From Minisyncoccota bacterium (lineage in GTDB: Bacteria > Patescibacteriota > Minisyncoccia > Phycocordibacterales > SBAW01), in the NCBI GenBank assembly GCA_020050775.1, contig JAGVKC010000017.1, positions 1 to 6,557 of the forward strand: a stretch of 6,557 bases of DNA, given 5' to 3'. The notes beneath the pieces are model-generated. The model was given only the letters and a program-made list of their open reading frames with translations, ran no database searches and was not told where the DNA came from. Below are positions 4,030-6,557 of this stretch, in pieces. Position numbers and translations under genes: made by a program. Position 1 is the stretch's first letter; each line of letters starts with the position of its first letter.

Positions 4030-4063
4030 CGTGACCTCCAAATAAGAACTACTTCTCGCACAC

Positions 4064-4072
4064 TATATACCA
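4064..4072 (-). promoter_or_regulatory. Extended -10 promoter of the 80-aa gene
   Basis: The minus strand reads TG (4072-4071), G, TATATA (4069-4064). It sits at the very end of the neighbouring terminator's U-tract and gives a leader of about 28 bases containing GGAGG. Confidence 0.55.
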
Positions 4073-4104
4073 AATTAAAAGCCCCGCTAGTGTGCGGGAC
4101 TTTT
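4073..4104 (-). terminator. Terminator of the 60-aa gene
   Basis: An 11-bp stem (4077-4087 with 4094-4104) has a 6-base loop. The one imperfect pair is C-A when read as plus-strand RNA but a G-U wobble in minus-strand RNA, which shows the working direction is minus. It is followed by TTTTAATTT on that strand. Confidence 0.88.
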
Positions 4105-4107
4105 GAA

Positions 4108-4290
4108 TTATTTTTCTGTGTAAAAGATCGACATGATCATATGGCTGTTTTGTTGGCTTTGGCCAACAGTGTGAATCTTGAAGCCGTTTTTCCCGCCTGA
4201 TTCAGCAGCGTCTTTGTCGTACTTGTCGAGCCATGCGCTCACTTCTTTCTTTACTTGTTCGTCACGTCCGTTGAAAAATTTCACCTTCAT
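4108..4290 (-). CDS. Small soluble protein (60 aa), Cse60-like layout
   Basis: The ATG at 4290 is the only Met near the N-terminus. A weak SD (GGAAAGG) lies about 9 bases upstream, with GGGTTTAACCC in between. The order is strand (MKVKFFNG), Lys/Glu-rich helix (RDEQVKKEVSAWLDKYDKD), Gly-rich turn, strand (FKIHTVGQSQ), then strand (HMIMSIFYTEK). The pattern K-V-K-F-F, long helix, I-x-x-x-x-x-S-Q, final I-x-Y-x-E resembles small Cse60-type and related CPR proteins I have seen, but the match is by layout only. It has no cysteine and no membrane segment; cytoplasmic. It is monocistronic, with a promoter of the same design as the 4399-4812 gene, suggesting shared control. Confidence 0.78.
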   Translation of the reverse strand: MKVKFFNGRDEQVKKEVSAWLDKYDKDAAESGGKNGFKIHTVGQSQQNSHMIMSIFYTEK

Positions 4291-4318
4291 GGGTTTAACC
4301 CTTTCCTGTCCTGAGAGT

Positions 4319-4347
4319 AAATTACAATATTATTTCTCCGTTGTCTA
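4319..4347 (-). promoter_or_regulatory. Promoter TAGACA-N17-TAATTT of the 60-aa gene
   Basis: On the minus strand TAGACA (4347-4342) and TAATTT (4324-4319) are 17 bases apart. The same boxes with the same spacing precede the 4399-4812 gene. Confidence 0.7.
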
Positions 4348-4363
4348 GAGCGCACCGCACGCA

Positions 4364-4372
4364 TTGTGCGAC
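4364..4372 (+). repeat. TGTGCGAC motif, last copy
   Basis: TTGTGCGACC directly abuts the U-tract of the minus-strand terminator at 4373-4408. The 16 bases from TTGTGCGACCAAAGAA are identical to those at 3557-3572, which also abut a terminator. Confidence 0.7.
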
Positions 4373-4408
4373 CAAAGAAAAGGCCCCGTCTGATGACATC
4401 AGACGGGG
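4373..4408 (-). terminator. Terminator overlapping the 3' end of the 137-aa gene
   Basis: An 11-bp stem (4384-4394 with 4398-4408, CCCCGTCTGAT/ATCAGACGGGG) with a 3-base loop is followed on the minus strand by CCTTTTCTTTGG. The gene's last codons and TGA stop (4399-4401) lie inside the first arm of the stem. Confidence 0.9.
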
Positions 4409-4812
4409 TTGTGTTTGGCCCATTCTTCTTTCCACTCTTCAAGCAGAGTGTTCAACAGCGCTGCGAGTTCAGGTGCGTTGTGTAAATGCTTGAATATAGT
4501 AAGATGATAGTCTTTCTCACCTTGCCGGTAATAGACCTCTTTTGCGTTATTGTTGCGATACGTTTTTCGAACAAGGCGGTTTTGAGCAAAGAAAACTCGC
4601 CCTCTGCATGCAGGATTCGACAAGCCTTCGCAGTAAAAGACGTTAAGTTTTGCTGCCAACGATTCAGCTGGTGATTGTCCAGCCGGTTTGACAAAATGAG
4701 CAATTTCCGTGTGTTCCTGACGGCCTGTTACGATCATAAAGACCTTCTTTTCAGAGCTATAAAAAGCCCTGCCGATCATAGGAGCAACGGCTTCAGCTTC
4801 TGCAAGATTCAT
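4399..4812 (-). CDS. Unrecognised soluble protein (137 aa)
   Basis: The ATG at 4812 has a full SD (AGGAGG, 4818-4823, 5-base spacing) and a good promoter, so this is a solid gene. I do not recognise a family. The N-terminal half alternates strands and short helices (RAFYSSEKKVFMIVTG; EIAHFVKPAG; a helix AESLAAKLNVFYCEGL). The middle is basic (RLVRKTYRNNNAKEVYYRQGEK), possibly a nucleic-acid-facing loop, and the C-terminus is a helix rich in Leu, Glu and Trp (ELAALLNTLLEEWKEEWAKH). Its only two cysteines, C61 and C69, flank GLSNPA and could form a small disulfide or metal loop, but two ligands alone are weak evidence. It is monocistronic; the terminator stem encodes the last residues. Confidence 0.82.
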   Translation of the reverse strand: MNLAEAEAVAPMIGRAFYSSEKKVFMIVTGRQEHTEIAHFVKPAGQSPAESLAAKLNVFYCEGLSNPACRGRVFFAQNRLVRKTYRNNNAKEVYYRQGEKDYHLTIFKHLHNAPELAALLNTLLEEWKEEWAKHNPV

Positions 4813-4843
4813 CCTTACCTCCTAAGGAACTAGATTAGTATGT

Positions 4844-4872
4844 AAATTACCACACCTATTTTCTGCTGTCTA
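4844..4872 (-). promoter_or_regulatory. Promoter TAGACA-N17-TAATTT of the 137-aa gene
   Basis: On the minus strand TAGACA (4872-4867) and TAATTT (4849-4844) are 17 bases apart, as at 4319-4347. The -35 box begins about 9 bases after the preceding terminator's U-tract. Confidence 0.7.
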
Positions 4873-4880
4873 GGACGCAT

Positions 4881-4917
4881 AAAAGAAAAAGCCCCGTTGA
4901 TGTTATCTCAGGGGCTT
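4881..4917 (-). terminator. Terminator of the 41-aa gene
   Basis: Stem AAGCCCC/GGGGCTT (4889-4895 with 4911-4917), with extra TGA/TCA pairing inside the 15-base loop, is followed by TTTCTTTT on the minus strand. Confidence 0.85.
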
Positions 4918-4922
4918 CTGAA

Positions 4923-5048
4923 TTATGTTGTAATGCCAGCAAAGAAGGCGCCTAGTGCCACTAAGGCGCCAAGGAAAAAAATACCCAACCCGATACTTCT
5001 ACCCCACCACTCAGGAAGTTCATCTTCGAAACCCCGCAGTGACATCAT
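4923..5048 (-). CDS. Single-helix membrane microprotein (41 aa)
   Basis: The frame begins M-M-S-L-R-G-F-E-D-E-L-P-E-W-W and ends with TAA at 4923. An acidic, Trp-containing N-terminus (FEDELPEWWGR) precedes one membrane helix at about 19-39 (SIGLGIFFLGALVALGAFFAG). AGGAG at 5053-5057 is the SD; it is 4 bases from the first ATG (5048) and 7 from the second (5045), so the second is an equally possible start, giving 40 aa. A TTGAAT-N17-TATTGT promoter and a terminator five bases after the stop frame the gene. No family is recognised. The E-D-E-L-P-x-W-W-x-R amphipathic entry to a single helix is typical of small inner-membrane proteins that associate with larger complexes, but no partner is suggested here. 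Confidence 0.75.
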   Translation of the reverse strand: MMSLRGFEDELPEWWGRSIGLGIFFLGALVALGAFFAGITT

Positions 5049-5080
5049 AATACTCCTTTTATAAAGAACGAATTGCGCCC

Positions 5081-5109
5081 ACAATACTGCTGAAAGTTAT
5101 ATAATTCAA
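5081..5109 (-). promoter_or_regulatory. Promoter of the 41-aa membrane protein gene
   Basis: On the minus strand TTGAAT (5109-5104), a 17-base spacer and TATTGT (5086-5081). Expected start near 5074, leaving a leader of about 26 bases with AGGAG. The -35 box overlaps the plus-strand -10 at 5100-5105. Confidence 0.6.
5100..5105 (+). promoter_or_regulatory. Consensus -10 box of the 5115-5783 gene
   Basis: TATAAT is a perfect -10 and ends 9 bases before the ATG at 5115. There is no SD between them, so the transcript should be leaderless or nearly so. No good -35 is found at 17 bases; TTGCGC at 5073 is too far. Confidence 0.6.
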
Positions 5110-5114
5110 CTGTT

Positions 5115-5783
5115 ATGACCATTCATATATACCGCAAGCGCCTGCACACCTTCCTCTCCCCTGTTGAGCATGCGGTGTTCAAAAAACTGACAACTGCGCA
5201 CAAAATTCAAGATTTTCTTGATTCTATTCCGGTGTATATGCCGCCGGCCAATAAAAGCATACGCAACCCGCAGCAGGTGCTTCGAGAGATGCGCGCGCAC
5301 TGCATGGAGGGTGCAGTTCTTGCAGCTGCTGCGCTTGCCTATCATGGCCAAGAGCCGCTCCTTATGGACCTGCAAACAAAAGGCAATATAGATTACGACC
5401 ACGTGGTCACGCTATTTAAAGAAAACCGACACTGGGGCGCGATAAGCAAAACAAACCACCCGGTGTTGCGTTGGCGCGACCCTATTTATAAAACTGTACG
5501 CGAGCTTGCGATGACCTATACGCATGAGTATTACCTCCCCGATAAAGGTCAGCATTATCGTACAAAAACTATGTCTGCATACTCTGCGCCGTTTAACCTG
5601 CGTCGCTACAGAGTGGAAGAGTGGCTGGTGGCCGCAGACATTAACCATGTTGCACTGGACCTAGATGAATCTCGGCACTTCCCCACTATCCCACGCGGTG
5701 CAAAGCTTCGAAAAGCTACTGAACTTGAAATCAAGTCACTAAAACTTTCTGAGTGGTCACGGAGTGGTAAACGCCTTATCTAG
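5115..5783 (+). CDS. Transglutaminase-like cysteine-hydrolase-type protein (222 aa)
   Basis: The pattern M-R-A-H-C-M-E-G-A-V-L-A-A-A-A-L (residues 59-74), a strand with PLLMDL (81-86), then D-Y-D-H-V-V (93-98) and W-G-A-I-S-K-T-N-H-P (107-116) matches a family of bacterial proteins with a transglutaminase-like (papain-type) core. C63 would be the nucleophile and H96 the general base. Further conserved blocks are LRWRDPIY (118-125) and SAYSAPFNLRR (154-164). Length is near that of homologues I recall. No signal peptide or membrane helix is visible, so it is probably cytoplasmic; the reaction and substrate are unknown. The ATG at 5115 has no SD but sits just after a perfect TATAAT. The 3' end overlaps the convergent permease gene by four bases, with no terminator between them. 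Confidence 0.82.
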   Translation: MTIHIYRKRLHTFLSPVEHAVFKKLTTAHKIQDFLDSIPVYMPPANKSIRNPQQVLREMRAHCMEGAVLAAAALAYHGQEPLLMDLQTKGNIDYDHVVTLFKENRHWGAISKTNHPVLRWRDPIYKTVRELAMTYTHEYYLPDKGQHYRTKTMSAYSAPFNLRRYRVEEWLVAADINHVALDLDESRHFPTIPRGAKLRKATELEIKSLKLSEWSRSGKRLI

Positions 5784-6553
5784 TTCTTGAACCCCACTCC
5801 TTTCTTAAAGATGTATACAAGAATGCCAAGGAAAAGCACTGTAAAGGCAATAAGGACCGCAAAGCACTGCCAGAGCGGAATATCTGAGACGCCGATAAAG
5901 CCGTAGCGGAAGGCGTTCACCATGTAGAGGATGGGGTTAAAAAGCGCCACGGTCTGCCAAAACGCTGGGAACTGTTCGATAGAAAAGAAGATGCCGCCAA
6001 GATATGTAAGCGGGGTAAGTACGAACGTAGGCACAATGGAGACGCCGTCAAAGCCCTTAGCAAACACGCCGTTTATGAGCCCTGCGAGCGAAAAGACTGT
6101 TGCGGTAAGAAGAAGCGACACAATGAGCACAAGCGGATTGAAAATATTAAGGGCAGTGAAGAAGAGCGAGACGACAAGGACGAGCACGCCGACTAGTACT
6201 GCGCGTATCACTCCCCCGCTCACGAAGCCAGCTATCACTACCCAGTCAGGTGTTGGAGATACAAGCAGCTCTTCAATATTTTTTATGAACTTCGCAAAGA
6301 AGAATGTGGAGACCGTTTGGCTATACGCGCTCGTAATAACCGACATCATGATAAGGCCCGGCACGATGAATTCCATGTACGAGTAGCCATCGATAGGCGC
6401 GATTTGCGAGCCAATGAAAGCGCCAAACACAATGAAGTAAAGCGAAGTTGTTACAACGGGCGGAAGGAGGGTTTGAGACCAGATGCGGACGATGCGCACG
6501 ATGTCCTTGCGCATCATGGTGTAAAACGAAATCCACATTTGGTTAGGTGTCAT
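5780..6553 (-). CDS. yadH: ABC-2 type transporter permease, YadH family (257 aa)
   Basis: This is the membrane subunit of an ABC exporter. The sequence follows E. coli YadH closely as I remember it: R-I-W-x-Q-T-L-x-P-P-V (23-33), F-I-V-P-G-L-I-M-M-S-V-I-T (62-74), the cytoplasmic coupling block N-I-E-E-L-L-V-S-P-T-P (92-102), F-S-L-A-G-L-I-N-G-V-F-A-K (154-166) and V-P-T-F-V-L-T-P-L-T-Y-L-G-G (174-187). Six membrane helices lie at about 29-49, 61-80, 104-131, 139-163, 172-191 and 229-249. Length equals the family's, so the ATG at 6553 is the likely start. It overlaps an upstream ATGA, which suggests a 4-base overlap with an ATPase gene (yadG-like) just outside the window. The substrate is not established. 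The gene is probably complete. Confidence 0.93.
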   Translation of the reverse strand: MTPNQMWISFYTMMRKDIVRIVRIWSQTLLPPVVTTSLYFIVFGAFIGSQIAPIDGYSYMEFIVPGLIMMSVITSAYSQTVSTFFFAKFIKNIEELLVSPTPDWVVIAGFVSGGVIRAVLVGVLVLVVSLFFTALNIFNPLVLIVSLLLTATVFSLAGLINGVFAKGFDGVSIVPTFVLTPLTYLGGIFFSIEQFPAFWQTVALFNPILYMVNAFRYGFIGVSDIPLWQCFAVLIAFTVLFLGILVYIFKKGVGFKN

Positions 6554-6557
6554 ATAG

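Noticed and set aside
4030..4041. TTG start at 4041 for the 80-aa membrane protein
   Set aside because: It overlaps the GGAGG that serves the ATG at 4029.
4452..4703. Frames on both strands inside the 137-aa gene
   Set aside because: They are shadows; only the 4399-4812 frame has an SD and a promoter.
5931..6386. Plus-strand 151-aa frame inside yadH
   Set aside because: It is the antisense shadow of a well-conserved permease; Thr/Ser-rich composition reflects the complement of membrane-protein codons.

Overview
The window looks like part of a small bacterial genome of the Patescibacteria (CPR) type, most like Parcubacteria. This is inferred from gene style and not proven. The signs are many very short genes, most with their own promoter and terminator; starts with and without Shine-Dalgarno (SD) sites side by side; terminators of the form GGGGCTTTTTCTTT; and a CPR-like lytic transglycosylase. 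No rRNA, tRNA, transposase or CRISPR array is visible.

Layout. Bases 1-281 are the 3' end of a lytic transglycosylase (+), which shares a bidirectional terminator with a convergent DoxX-family membrane protein (332-733, -). A non-coding stretch with a strong hairpin and an operator-like palindrome leads to a near-ideal promoter and a 72-aa probably exported protein (972-1190, +). Next is a pair of fully antisense small ORFs (1269-1460 + and 1304-1438 -), then a TfoX N-terminal-domain protein (1529-1876, +) carrying an in-frame 20-bp perfect palindrome. Bases 1877-2305 hold no convincing intact gene; the stretch is GC-rich, possibly structured or decayed, and ends in 23-bp iteron-like repeats.

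From 2348 to 5048 every gene is on the minus strand. A two-gene operon encodes a 74-aa partner and a retropepsin-like aspartic protease. It is followed, in increasing coordinates, by a possible 38-aa ORF, an 80-aa two-helix membrane protein, a 60-aa soluble protein, a 137-aa unknown protein and a 41-aa single-helix membrane protein. These later genes are mostly monocistronic. A transglutaminase-like cysteine-hydrolase-type protein (5115-5783, +) then converges on an ABC-2 permease of the YadH family (5780-6553, -), their stop codons sharing one CTAG.

The most unusual signal is the 8-mer TGTGCGAC. It occurs eight times in intergenic DNA between 2113 and 4372 (seven on +, one on -), including three copies exactly 23 bp apart and two directly beyond the U-tracts of minus-strand terminators; a ninth copy lies in the tfoX-like gene. 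Other points of interest are twin promoters with the same -35, spacing and -10, a terminator stem that encodes a protein's last residues, overlapping divergent promoters, and a possible type I toxin-antitoxin-like arrangement. No pathway links all the genes; this is a patchwork of small accessory functions with cell-envelope genes at both ends.
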